NCBI GenBank assembly: GCA_947097635.1
Contig: CAMURW010000026.1
Location: forward strand, 1-10,895
From: an uncultured Bacteroidales bacterium
GTDB taxonomy: Bacteria; Bacteroidota; Bacteroidia; Bacteroidales; P3
Length of the DNA: 10,895 nt
Reading direction: 5' to 3'
How positions within the stretch are numbered: position 1 is the stretch's first letter; every line of letters begins with the position of its first letter. A program made the translations under genes and the position numbers. This document shows positions 1-7,754 of this stretch, piece after piece. The notes below the pieces were generated by a model. It searched no databases and was not told the origin of the DNA. It saw only the letters and a list, made by a program, of their open reading frames with translations.

Positions 1-1
1 C

Positions 2-3000
2 GGCACCGACCTGAGGGTGCCGCTGCCGGCCACCGGGGGCGGTGGCGGCACGACGAACCTGAGCCGCATCAGCCTGCGCGCGAATGTGAGCGCACAGCAG
101 GTGAAGGTGGGCGGCCACGTGGAGCTGACCTACCAGTACGACCACCTGAACGGCGACGGGGAGAGTGACGGCGTGAAAGCCACCATCACGGTGACGGTGC
201 GCAGGGGGTCGACTATCACCCTGCAGAGGACACTGAACGACGTGGCGGCGGGCAGCTACACGCTGGACATCAGCGGGGCGATGCAGGCCGGCACGATGGA
301 TGTGTACGTGCAGGCGGTGTGCATCATCACCGACGAGAGCACGGGAGCGCAGAGCAGCCAGACGAAGCAGGCATACAAGAGCGTGAACGTGGTGGAGTTG
401 AGCCTGACGACGAGCTACGACCTTGCGGACAGCTTTGGGAACGGCGGCTATCTTGACACAGAGACGATAGTAATCCCCTGGGCTGTGCGAGGCAGCGGCA
501 GCAAGGTGGTGAGCCTGGTGGTGGACGGCGACGAGAGCCACGCGCTGAACCGAAGCCAGACGGTGACGAAGAGCGGCACGACGAACGACGAGTTCCAGAT
601 AGCTGCGCGGAGCCTGACGCCCGGACGGCACTGGCTGCAGCTGGTGGCGGAGGTGGGCGACATACGGAGCGAGAGCATCTGGATAGACATACTGAAGGCC
701 GGTGGCAGCGCGCCCTATATCGGCCTGATGGCAGTGGACGACAGCGGGGCCATAGTGTCGGCCAGCGAGAGCCAGTACCCCACGCTGGGCAGCGGCCAAT
801 ACGAGCAGCTGGTCTTCCAGTGGGTGGCCTACGATCCGAGCGGCAGCACGGCGACGGTGCAGGAGGTGGAGAGCGGCACGACGGTGAACACGATGGCGGT
901 GGGCCGGACGATGCAGACGTACACCAACCGCTTCAACGAAGCCGGGACGGTGAGCCGGGAGCTTGTGTGCGGCAGCACGCGGTACCCTTTGACCATCGAG
1001 GTGAGCGGCAGCAGCATAAATCTGAGCGAGGCTGTTGGTAGCCTGGCACTGCGGCTGAAGGCCAGCGGCAGGAGCAACGGCGAGGCCAACCCAGCACAGT
1101 GGAGCTATGAGGGAGTGCAGACCGTGTTTGAGAACGTGGATTGGAACGTGAGCGGCTGGGATGGGGAGAGCCTGGTGCTGAAGAACGGTGCAAAGGCCAC
1201 TATAGGTCTGAAGCCGTTCCAGAACGACCCGGGAGCGACGGGGCTGACGGTGGAGATGGAGTATATGATACAGAACCCGACCGACCGCACGGGCAACGTC
1301 ATCAGCTGCTACAGCGGGGGCAAGGGTTTCCGGATAACGACAGAACTTATCAGCCTGCTGACTGGCGGCACAAAGAGCATTGTGGACGACGACACGGGCG
1401 AGAGCATTGAGAAGCCGGCAGGCGTGAGCACCAACTACGCCAGCGGCGAGTGGATCAAGGTGGCCTTTGTGATAGGCCGCCGAAGCGGCGACCGACTTAT
1501 GGAATTGTACGTGAACGGCGTGCGCTGCTCGGCGGACGTGTACGGCAGCGGGGACAGCTTTATGCAGGCCGACCCTGTAGGCATCACGGTGGAGAGCGGG
1601 AGTGCGGACGTGAAGTACCGCATCACACGCGTCTACACACGTGCCCTGACCGACGACGAGGAATTTGGCAACTTTGCCATCGACCGCTTGACGGGCGAAG
1701 AGATATACCAGGTGTATGAGAACAACGACATCCTGGAGAGCGACGTGGTGGACATCGACAAGCTGCGTGCAAAGGGGAAGGGAGTGCTGAGGATAGTGCG
1801 CACGGGCGGTCTGGAGGAGCTGAACGCGACGAACGACAAGAGCGCGAAGTTCTATGGCGACGTCTACTTCTACAGCCCCTACGGTGCGGAATACGACTTC
1901 GTGGCGCGGAACGTGCTGGTGCAGATCCAGGGAACGAGCTCGACGAAGTATCCGCGAAAGAACTACCGCATCACCCTGAACAAAGGCACCGGGGACGGTC
2001 CGAAGCTGTATGTGGGCGCCGAGGCACAGAAAGAGATGGCTGCGCCCGGTACCGGCACCTGCGAGGCCGACAAGGGGAACCCAAAGAACTACTACCGGAT
2101 GCGCCCTGGGGCGATACCCATTAACATCTTCGTGATGAAAAAAGACTTCTCGGACTCTTCGCTGACGCACAACACAGGTGCGTCGAAGCTGATGAACGAG
2201 GTGTTCAAGGAGATGGGCATCCTGACGCCGCCGCAGACGGTGGATCCGGCCTACCGGACGGGTTTCGACGGTATGCCGATAGACATCTTCAGCAGCGAGA
2301 GCGCTGACGGGGAGAGCCTGTACTACGGCCAGTACAACTTCAACAACGAGAAAAAGAGCAGCGGGCGGGTGTACGGCTTTGACCCGATAGACCTGGGCGA
2401 CGGGACACAGCTGGAGTGTCTGTGCTGCCTGGAGTTCCTGAACAACAGCGAAAAATTGTGCAACTTCCAGGTGGATGAGAACCTTGACGCGCAGCTTGAC
2501 GCGGAGTTCGATGACGCGCTGGAGTTCCGCTACCCGGAGGACGACACGACGTGGAACGGTAATGCGTCGAAAGGGAAGCCAGCGGCCACGGCGGAGCAGA
2601 AGGCGGCCATCAGGCGTCTGTTTGCCTGGATCCGCACGATGAGACCCAGCGGTGCAGAGGTGGCCACAAGGCTGCAGGAGCAGAGCGGCGACGACCGGCT
2701 GCAGACGTGGGTCAACAGCCAGTTCGCACAGCAGGTGGGCGACTACTTCAACGTGGACAGCCTGTTGGGCTGGTATGTCTACACCGACTACTTTATGAGC
2801 GTGGACCAGCGTGCAAAGAATATGATGCTGGCCACCTTTGTGGTGAGGAACATATCGACGGGCGAGATTGTAAGCAGCTCGCCTGTGAACGGCAAGTGGT
2901 GGTTTTTCTTCTGGGACGCCGACACGATGCTGGGCGACCGAAACGACAGCTATCTGGCCTACGACTACCTGCTGACACGCACGACGTGGGACGTGGACCG

Positions 3001-5812
3001 CAACAAGTACGCCTTCGAGGGCCACGACTCGTGGCTGTGGAACCTGGTGCTGGCCAATATGGGCGGCCAGCTGGCCACGGTGGCAGGCACGATGCGAGGC
3101 CACCTGACCAACACGAGGGTTCACGAGATGTTCGACCAGGAGCAGCAGGGCAACTGGTGCGAGACGGCGTACAACAAAAGCGGCCACTTCACCTACATAG
3201 TGCCACAGCTGGAGGGTGTGATGAAGCAGGGCGAGCTGACGCGATACAGCTTTATGTACGCCCTGAAGGGCACGGGCCAGGCGCACCGCCATTTCACCAT
3301 AGAGAACCGCTTCGCCCTGCTGGACGCCAAGTACCAGTGCGGGCAATATCGGAGTGACAACATCGACGCCTACGTGGCGAGGGCTGCGGGTGATGCAGCC
3401 AACACGATAAAGATAACGAGCCTGGAGGCCTACTACTTTGGCTGGGGCACTAACAACGTGACCTACCAGATAGGCATAGAGGCGGCAGAGGGGCAGCAAG
3501 TAACCCTGACCCTGACGGCTGCGCTGACGGCCAACGACCCGATACGCGTGTTCGGTGCGAGCCGCATTCTGGAGCTTGACCTGACGGGCATGGCTGGGAA
3601 GATGACAGGCACGTGGAACTTCAACAAGTGCGTGAAGATGCGGAGACTGCTGCTGGGCGTGGCCAGCTCGACGGGCGGCAGCTGGTTCATGGAGCTGGAC
3701 GCCTGCCGACTGCTTGAGGAGCTGGATGTGACCAACCAGTGCGGAGCCAGCACGAGCGCGAGCAGCAAGGAACTCGACCTGCGCAGCCAGACGAAGCTGA
3801 AGACGCTGAAGGCTGGCGGCACGGAGGTGGCGGGTGTGCTGATGGCTGCTGGCGCGCCGGTGGAGACGCTGGTGCTGCCCGGGACGCTGACCACGCTGCG
3901 GCTGGAGAGCCTGCCGAAGCTGACGATGGCGGGGCTGACACTGGAGAGCTACGCGAGCGTGGGCACCCTTATCGTCAGCGGCTGCCCAGGTCTGGAGTGG
4001 GAGACGATAGCCGGGCGGTGCGGCAGCCTACAGAGGCTGCGCGTGGAGCTGGGCGACGTGGAGGGCGACGGGCAAGACCTGGTGCGCATGGCGTCGAGGA
4101 ACCTGCAGGGCGTGGACGCGCAGGGCAACTTCGTCGGCTACTGCGCGCTGACAGGGCGCTACCGTCTGACGCGCTTCATCAGCGAGGAGGTGAAAACGCT
4201 GTACCCCGAACTGGAAATAGTAGACCCCGAATACACGATGATAGAGTTCGACAACTCGACGAGCGACCCCGCCAACATCAGCAACCTGGACAACCAGACG
4301 GGCTACAAGTACGGCACGGCCTACGCGCCGAGCGGCCACATCAACAAGATACTGGCGAAGCGGCACAGGGTGCTGGGCAAGATAACCGCCGAGGGGGAAA
4401 TGACATATTTTCCCCTGCACGACAAGGACAGCCGCTACTACGCCGACGCGGAGGAGACGGCTGGCTGCACGGCGGCACTGCTGACGGGTGCGGAGGGCGA
4501 CGTGATGATGATAGAGCCTCACTACTGGTACAAGGGAGTGAACGACCTCTTGAACAACAAACACTACAGCTGCTTCAGCAGCCGCGAGGCGATGCCGACA
4601 CGCCCCGAGGCTACGGTGCTGGAGTGGGCCGACCTGACGGCGGCGGGCTTGGTGCGGACGAACTACAAGGTGCTGACTGGGAAGGGCACGCTGGCGGCGG
4701 CCTACAGCAGCGACAGCAGCTACGCGGTGGTGCATGTGCAGGTGGGCGGCTACAAGCGGGTACGCTTCCCGAGCGTGCCGGGGAGCGGCTTCCTGGGGAG
4801 CGTGTTTGTGGACGGCGACGGGACGGTGGTGGAGGACGTGCTGGTGGAGACGCTGGGTGTCGGCTTCGAGCCGGGCATGTACGTGATAGCCGACGTGCCG
4901 GAGGGAGCGACGGACCTCTACTTCACGGTGCTGAAGAGCGCGGAGTTCGACAAGGTGGTGCTGAGCAACAGCACGAGGATAGAGGACATGGAGCCGGACT
5001 GGGTGGAGCACGAGGCGTGCGCGGTGGCTGTGGCGGAGAGCACGATAGTGGGGAGCAAGCTGCGGAGCGTGATGACGGGCTCGGCGAGCGCGGCGAGCAT
5101 AAGCTGGACGGACTTCAGTTTCTACTCTGGCCTGCGTGGGATGCAGCAGGTAGACTACGAGCAGCACAAAGACGTGGCGAACCTCTTCTTCGCGAAATAC
5201 GGCACGCGGGACAGCCAGGGGCAGTGCGGCTACGGCGAGAACAGCAACGGCCAGCCGATGAACCGGACGGCGGCCCTGGGCATGAAAGACACGGTGAACC
5301 CGAACGGGGCGACGGAGGGCGCGTGGTACTGGAACGATGTCGACCCGCCCGTCTTGACGAGCGTAAACAGCGTGAACTGCATGGGCTACCAGAACTGGAT
5401 GGGCGACAAGGCGGAGTGGCTGGACAAGGTGGCCGCGAACGTAGGGTCGGTAGACTACAAGTTCGTCATCGACATGCCAGACGGGAGCCAGCGGAAGGTA
5501 AAGAGCGCGACGGCGGTCATCTACTTCAGGAGCGTGGTGCACGGGAAATACATGGACATCCTGCCGGCGGGCAACCAAGGCGACAGCAGCACCACCAACT
5601 ACTGCGACTTGTACCAATTCAGCAGTTCTGTGGGCCGCGCGGCGTACCGCTCGAGCAGCTATGCGTACGCGTATGGCGGCGTGTCGTGCACAGGTGCAAA
5701 CAGCGACTCGTTGTACACGAGTGTGAACATCGGCTCGCGCCTGGCCTTCCGCGGAACCCTCGTGAGGGCGGCGAGCGTGGAGGCGTACAAAGCGCTGAGC
5801 GAGGTGTCGTAG
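2..5812 (+). CDS. Large multidomain phage tail/adhesin protein (5' end outside window)
   Basis: The reading frame is open from base 2, so the true start is upstream; the GTG at 17 is not a convincing start. Numbering from base 17 gives about 1931 residues. Visible regions: Ig-like beta-rich repeats (about 1-330); a LamG/concanavalin-like domain (about 385-545, with WIKVAFVIGRR and MELYVNGVR); a CotH-kinase-like region whose signature GTSSTKYPRKNYRI is near 639 and whose acidic motif FFFWDADTML has D967 and D969; a leucine-rich-like stretch (about 1180-1365); and a C-terminal C-type-lectin/FGE-like region (about 1770-1931, with MGYQNWMGDKAEWLD and IGSRLAFRG). LamG and lectin folds bind glycans and CotH domains are kinase-like, so the inferred role is receptor binding at the phage tail. 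Codons are GC-rich and Ser is mostly AGC, except near the C-terminus. A chromosomal surface adhesin is a less likely alternative, given the phage-type neighbours. Confidence 0.8.
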   Translation, partial: GTDLRVPLPATGGGGGTTNLSRISLRANVSAQQVKVGGHVELTYQYDHLNGDGESDGVKATITVTVRRGSTITLQRTLNDVAAGSYTLDISGAMQAGTMDVYVQAVCIITDESTGAQSSQTKQAYKSVNVVELSLTTSYDLADSFGNGGYLDTETIVIPWAVRGSGSKVVSLVVDGDESHALNRSQTVTKSGTTNDEFQIAARSLTPGRHWLQLVAEVGDIRSESIWIDILKAGGSAPYIGLMAVDDSGAIVSASESQYPTLGSGQYEQLVFQWVAYDPSGSTATVQEVESGTTVNTMAVGRTMQTYTNRFNEAGTVSRELVCGSTRYPLTIEVSGSSINLSEAVGSLALRLKASGRSNGEANPAQWSYEGVQTVFENVDWNVSGWDGESLVLKNGAKATIGLKPFQNDPGATGLTVEMEYMIQNPTDRTGNVISCYSGGKGFRITTELISLLTGGTKSIVDDDTGESIEKPAGVSTNYASGEWIKVAFVIGRRSGDRLMELYVNGVRCSADVYGSGDSFMQADPVGITVESGSADVKYRITRVYTRALTDDEEFGNFAIDRLTGEEIYQVYENNDILESDVVDIDKLRAKGKGVLRIVRTGGLEELNATNDKSAKFYGDVYFYSPYGAEYDFVARNVLVQIQGTSSTKYPRKNYRITLNKGTGDGPKLYVGAEAQKEMAAPGTGTCEADKGNPKNYYRMRPGAIPINIFVMKKDFSDSSLTHNTGASKLMNEVFKEMGILTPPQTVDPAYRTGFDGMPIDIFSSESADGESLYYGQYNFNNEKKSSGRVYGFDPIDLGDGTQLECLCCLEFLNNSEKLCNFQVDENLDAQLDAEFDDALEFRYPEDDTTWNGNASKGKPAATAEQKAAIRRLFAWIRTMRPSGAEVATRLQEQSGDDRLQTWVNSQFAQQVGDYFNVDSLLGWYVYTDYFMSVDQRAKNMMLATFVVRNISTGEIVSSSPVNGKWWFFFWDADTMLGDRNDSYLAYDYLLTRTTWDVDRNKYAFEGHDSWLWNLVLANMGGQLATVAGTMRGHLTNTRVHEMFDQEQQGNWCETAYNKSGHFTYIVPQLEGVMKQGELTRYSFMYALKGTGQAHRHFTIENRFALLDAKYQCGQYRSDNIDAYVARAAGDAANTIKITSLEAYYFGWGTNNVTYQIGIEAAEGQQVTLTLTAALTANDPIRVFGASRILELDLTGMAGKMTGTWNFNKCVKMRRLLLGVASSTGGSWFMELDACRLLEELDVTNQCGASTSASSKELDLRSQTKLKTLKAGGTEVAGVLMAAGAPVETLVLPGTLTTLRLESLPKLTMAGLTLESYASVGTLIVSGCPGLEWETIAGRCGSLQRLRVELGDVEGDGQDLVRMASRNLQGVDAQGNFVGYCALTGRYRLTRFISEEVKTLYPELEIVDPEYTMIEFDNSTSDPANISNLDNQTGYKYGTAYAPSGHINKILAKRHRVLGKITAEGEMTYFPLHDKDSRYYADAEETAGCTAALLTGAEGDVMMIEPHYWYKGVNDLLNNKHYSCFSSREAMPTRPEATVLEWADLTAAGLVRTNYKVLTGKGTLAAAYSSDSSYAVVHVQVGGYKRVRFPSVPGSGFLGSVFVDGDGTVVEDVLVETLGVGFEPGMYVIADVPEGATDLYFTVLKSAEFDKVVLSNSTRIEDMEPDWVEHEACAVAVAESTIVGSKLRSVMTGSASAASISWTDFSFYSGLRGMQQVDYEQHKDVANLFFAKYGTRDSQGQCGYGENSNGQPMNRTAALGMKDTVNPNGATEGAWYWNDVDPPVLTSVNSVNCMGYQNWMGDKAEWLDKVAANVGSVDYKFVIDMPDGSQRKVKSATAVIYFRSVVHGKYMDILPAGNQGDSSTTNYCDLYQFSSSVGRAAYRSSSYAYAYGGVSCTGANSDSLYTSVNIGSRLAFRGTLVRAASVEAYKALSEVS
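5613..5775 (+). other. Candidate variable region (DGR-type) at the 3' end of the tail gene
   Basis: This segment encodes the Ser/Tyr/Ala/Gly-rich stretch ending IGSRLAFRG, the place where diversity-generating retroelements (DGRs) diversify C-type-lectin-fold proteins. Seen: Ser is written AGC, AGT, TCT and TCG here (about 4 AGC of 11), while AGC dominates earlier in the gene; GCG and TAT also cluster. A GC-rich end (CGCCTGGCCTTCCGCGG) could act as an initiation-of-mutagenic-homing element, and an 8-bp hairpin follows the stop codon. Not seen: any reverse transcriptase or A-rich template repeat in the window. The assignment is therefore only inference. Confidence 0.35.
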
Positions 5813-5846
5813 GAGCAGAATGCGGAGCGCGAAGCGCGAAAAGCGT

Positions 5847-5867
5847 AAGGGGGCTTGCGCCCCCTTT
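5847..5867 (+). terminator. GC-rich hairpin after tail gene (terminator or DGR homing hairpin)
   Basis: A perfect 8-bp stem, AAGGGGGC (5847-5854) with GCCCCCTT (5859-5866), closes a 4-base loop TTGC, 34 bases after the tail gene stop. The following T run is very short, so termination would be weak. The same geometry (8-bp GC-rich stem, tetraloop, just 3' of a variable region) is known from DGR target sites such as that of phage BPP-1. Confidence 0.5.
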
Positions 5868-5873
5868 GGAAAT

Positions 5874-5887
5874 CCCGCGTAAGCGGG
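5874..5887 (+). other. Second small hairpin with GTAA tetraloop
   Basis: CCCGC (5874-5878) pairs with GCGGG (5883-5887) around the loop GTAA, a GNRA-type tetraloop. It follows the 5847-5867 hairpin by 7 bases and precedes an A/T-rich stretch at 5890-5906. Together the two could act as a compound terminator or a structured DNA/RNA element; function is not shown. Confidence 0.4.
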
Positions 5888-5902
5888 TCGATTTTGAAAA
5901 AA

Positions 5903-5948
5903 TTTTGGCCGGTTTTGGCCGTTGGGTATGTTGCAACAGTGTTGCAAC
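5903..5948. promoter_or_regulatory. Direct repeats and doubled GTTGCAAC palindrome, possible operator
   Basis: TTTTGGCCG occurs at 5903 and 5913 (period 10). The 8-bp perfect palindrome GTTGCAAC occurs at 5930-5937 and 5941-5948, start to start 11 bp, about one helical turn. The doubled unit is itself a near-perfect palindrome. It lies 38 bases before the start of the next gene, where a dimeric repressor or activator could bind. No clear TAnnTTTG promoter was found next to it. Confidence 0.4.
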
Positions 5949-5985
5949 GCAGATTAAAGAAAAGAGCAAAAGGAAAGCAATAAAG

Positions 5986-6421
5986 ATGGCCGAGGTCAAG
6001 TCAAGGAAAAGGAAAGAAGTGCTGGTCGCGTCGTTCTACGGCATGGCCAAGCACGCCGATTGTAATAACTTATTCCAAAAATTAACAGGTAAAACAATGA
6101 AAAATTTCAAAGACCTGGGCGTGGGCTACGCGCCCGCCGACGGGAAGAAACGCTTCCCCGGACCGAGTATCAGCATCCGGAGCCGGTGAACCTGCCCATC
6201 GTGGTCAAGGACTACGAGACCGGCATCAAGACCGACCAGGGCGACGACCGCACACTGGTGGCCATCGAGAAGAACGGCGAGCCGTTTAAGTTCTTCACCT
6301 CGTCAATCGAGCTGCGCAACTTCCTGGAGCAAATCAAGGAGGTGCCGGACGGCTCCCGCTTGAGACGACAATCAAGGCCGAGACCTTCGGCAAAGGTAAA
6401 ACCAAATATATATTCACATAA
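5986..6421 (+). pseudogene. Small phage gene with two apparent frameshifts (unknown function)
   Basis: Read as one gene this would give about 145 residues, beginning MAEVKSRKRKEVLVASFYGM and ending GKGKTKYIFT. The frame is open in phase from 5986 to about 6160, continues in the next phase (EYQHPEPVNLPIVVKDYETG) to about 6353, then shifts again (PLETTIKAETFGKGK) to the TAA at 6419-6421. Both shifts equal loss of one base and both fall at C runs (near 6155-6165 and 6354-6357); restoring one C at each rejoins the frame. They may be real mutations or homopolymer sequencing errors. A second start at 6097 (ATGAAAAATTTC) after an A/T-rich stretch could mark a separate gene, which would make the 5986 segment a short upstream gene. 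The stop lies two bases before the next ATG, suggesting an operon. The family is not recognised. Confidence 0.55.
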
Positions 6422-6423
6422 CC

Positions 6424-6885
6424 ATGAAACGCGCAGAAGGGGGAAGGAACCCCGAACCTATCGTATGCCTCAACCCTGTGAAAGGGCTGTGGCGGGTGCG
6501 CCTGGCCATCACCGAGACCGAGGACGGCGCCGAGTGGAAGGAGCACGACTTCGACCACAGGCCCACAGCCGACGAGGTGCGCAGCCTCTTCGTCGAGCTG
6601 GTTAACGAGCGGGTGCAGCAGGGCATCCTCACCGGCTTCGTCTACGAGGACTGCCCCGTGTACCTCTCCATCGAGAACCAGGTGACGTTCCGCAACAGCA
6701 TGACCTGCCCGGTACGTCTGAAGCTGGGCGAGGCCGCCGACGGCAGCCCCGTCTATTACGAATTCACGTCGGCAAGCAAACTGACGGCCTTCCAGAAAGC
6801 CGTGGGCAACCACATCCAGAAATGCCTCGACGAGGGCTGGAGAGAAAAGGACGCCTTCGACGTGGAACCCTACCTGCGCGAGTGA
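6424..6885 (+). CDS. Small phage protein, DUF4376-like C-terminal half
   Basis: 153 residues starting ATG, two bases after the preceding stop, so probably co-transcribed. High G/C at third codon positions supports this frame. The C-terminal half (about residues 80-150) reads as a strand-rich stretch, VYLSIENQVTFRNSM, then PVRLKLG, YYEFTSASKLTAFQKAVGNHI and CLDEGWREKDAF. This order, a substrate-like beta segment followed by a helix ending in GWxEKDA, recalls DUF4376 domains found near tail-fibre genes of phages. The N-terminal part (LNPVKGLWRVRLAITETEDGAEW) is a short beta-rich segment. No catalytic motif, signal peptide or membrane segment is visible. A tail-associated or assembly role is inferred from position behind the tail gene. 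The family assignment is from memory and moderate at best. Confidence 0.65.
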   Translation: MKRAEGGRNPEPIVCLNPVKGLWRVRLAITETEDGAEWKEHDFDHRPTADEVRSLFVELVNERVQQGILTGFVYEDCPVYLSIENQVTFRNSMTCPVRLKLGEAADGSPVYYEFTSASKLTAFQKAVGNHIQKCLDEGWREKDAFDVEPYLRE

Positions 6886-7097
6886 GCCCATTGCCCTTGG
6901 GGGGTGGGCATAAAAAAGCCCCCAGCCTGTTAATAAAATCTCTTACCACTTTAGTAACATATACGCCTGAAGAGGCAGCTGGGGACTTAATCCTCCAGCC
7001 TCTTCAGGCGTATTTTTATGGCATAGTGCCACGTGGTAAGAGGCTGCAAAAGTACGAAGATTTTTTGATATAGCAAAACCAACAACCATAACCATCT
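6886..7097. repeat. Non-coding region with nested inverted repeat (possible terminator or structured RNA)
   Basis: No gene is seen here. An inner inverted repeat has 16-bp perfect arms (6961-6976 with 6998-7013; ATACGCCTGAAGAGGC and its complement), with further imperfect pairing inside (CTGG/CCAG). The right arm runs into TTTTTA, so the inner hairpin should terminate transcription of the small phage genes. A second, outer pair of perfect 10-bp arms, CTCTTACCAC (6940-6949) and GTGGTAAGAG (7033-7042), encloses the whole, leaving an element of about 103 bp. A smaller G/C hairpin (GGGGG...CCCCC around 6898-6925) lies before it. After it come GCTGCAAAAGTACGAA and the A/C-rich leader of the next gene. 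Confidence 0.65.
6961..7018 (+). terminator. Intrinsic terminator, 16-bp stem with T run
   Basis: The inner hairpin of the nested repeat: 16 perfect base pairs and a further 4-8 with a small bulge, loop around ACTTAAT, then TATTTTTA. It follows the 6424-6885 gene by 75 bases and should separate it from the modification genes downstream. As the stem is symmetric it might work in both directions, but only the + strand has the T run. Confidence 0.7.
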
Positions 7098-7736
7098 ATG
7101 AATAAGTATTATCAAATGCTCAACAACGTCCTGCAAAACGGGCACGAGCAAAGGAACAAAAAGGGAAATATCCGCTATCTGCCCAACGAAGTGATGCGGA
7201 TGGACGCAGGCGACCTGCTTGACATTTTCGAGAGCCACGGCATCGCCCGGAAGAAGCTCCGCAGTGAGCTCGACCTCTTCTGTCGGGGTGAGCGCAATAC
7301 CGAGGCCTACCGCGAGGCAGGCATATCGTGGTGGGACTATTGCGGCCCCATCCTGGTCAACAGTTACCCGACCTACTTTGAGCGACTGCCAAAGCTGGTG
7401 GAGCGTATCAACCGTGAGAAACGCAACAGCAAGAACTATGTGCTGTTTCTCGGAGAGACTAACGTGGAAACCAACCAGGCGCCGTGCCTGTCGTTGGTGC
7501 AGTTCCAGATTGAGGACGGGCGGTTGCTGCTTACGGCCTACCAGCGCAGCAGTGATGCCTCGCTGGGTTTGCCCTCGGACATCTACCACCTCTACCTTAT
7601 CAGCCGACAGGTTGACCTGCCCCTGCACAGCATTACGCTGTTCCTGGGCAATGTGCATATATATGAAAACAATATAGAGAAAACTCGCGCCTTGCTCAAT
7701 GGCGAGGAAAGCGTGAAATTTGAACTTAATGTCTAA
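7098..7736 (+). CDS. Thymidylate-synthase-family protein, dCMP-hydroxymethylase-like
   Basis: 212 residues. Collinear with E. coli ThyA: N-terminus MNKYYQMLNNVLQNG (MKQYLELMQKVLDEG in ThyA), Glu57 in SELDLF (ThyA Glu58), SWWD at 77-80, the nucleophile Cys130 in QAPCLSLVQF, Arg150 in YQRSSD, Asp153, and GNVHIY with His187 and Tyr189. Two differences stand out. The residue matching ThyA Asn177 is Asp161 (LGLPSDI against LGLPFNI); Asp there is characteristic of T4-type dCMP hydroxymethylase, and that swap turns thymidylate synthase towards dCMP. The phosphate-binding pair Arg126-Arg127 is replaced (SKN), His147 by Leu, and the C-terminal ~50 residues of ThyA are absent. Inferred role: making modified cytosine nucleotides for phage DNA, or a diverged activity. 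The start ATG is preceded by an A/C-rich leader (CCAACAACCATAACC) without a Shine-Dalgarno site. The methyltransferase gene follows after 18 bases. Confidence 0.85.
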   Translation: MNKYYQMLNNVLQNGHEQRNKKGNIRYLPNEVMRMDAGDLLDIFESHGIARKKLRSELDLFCRGERNTEAYREAGISWWDYCGPILVNSYPTYFERLPKLVERINREKRNSKNYVLFLGETNVETNQAPCLSLVQFQIEDGRLLLTAYQRSSDASLGLPSDIYHLYLISRQVDLPLHSITLFLGNVHIYENNIEKTRALLNGEESVKFELNV

Positions 7737-7754
7737 CCAAACCAACCAAACAAC

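Noticed and set aside
17..19. GTG as start codon of the tail gene
   Set aside because: The frame is open to the left edge and reads GTDLRV in phase, so the protein very probably starts upstream.
4028..5947. Long open frame on the minus strand (639 codons) opposite the tail gene
   Set aside because: Composition is dominated by Arg, His, Val and Ala with no motif; it mirrors the G/C-rich codon pattern of the tail gene.
3739..6189. Long + strand open frame (816 codons) overlapping the tail gene
   Set aside because: Its first ~690 codons are a Gly/Arg/Ala-rich out-of-frame reading of the tail gene. Only the part after 5986 looks coding and is annotated separately.
6987..7745. 252-codon minus-strand open frame
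   Set aside because: It lies opposite the thymidylate-synthase-family gene, whose motifs are unmistakable, and shows no motif of its own.
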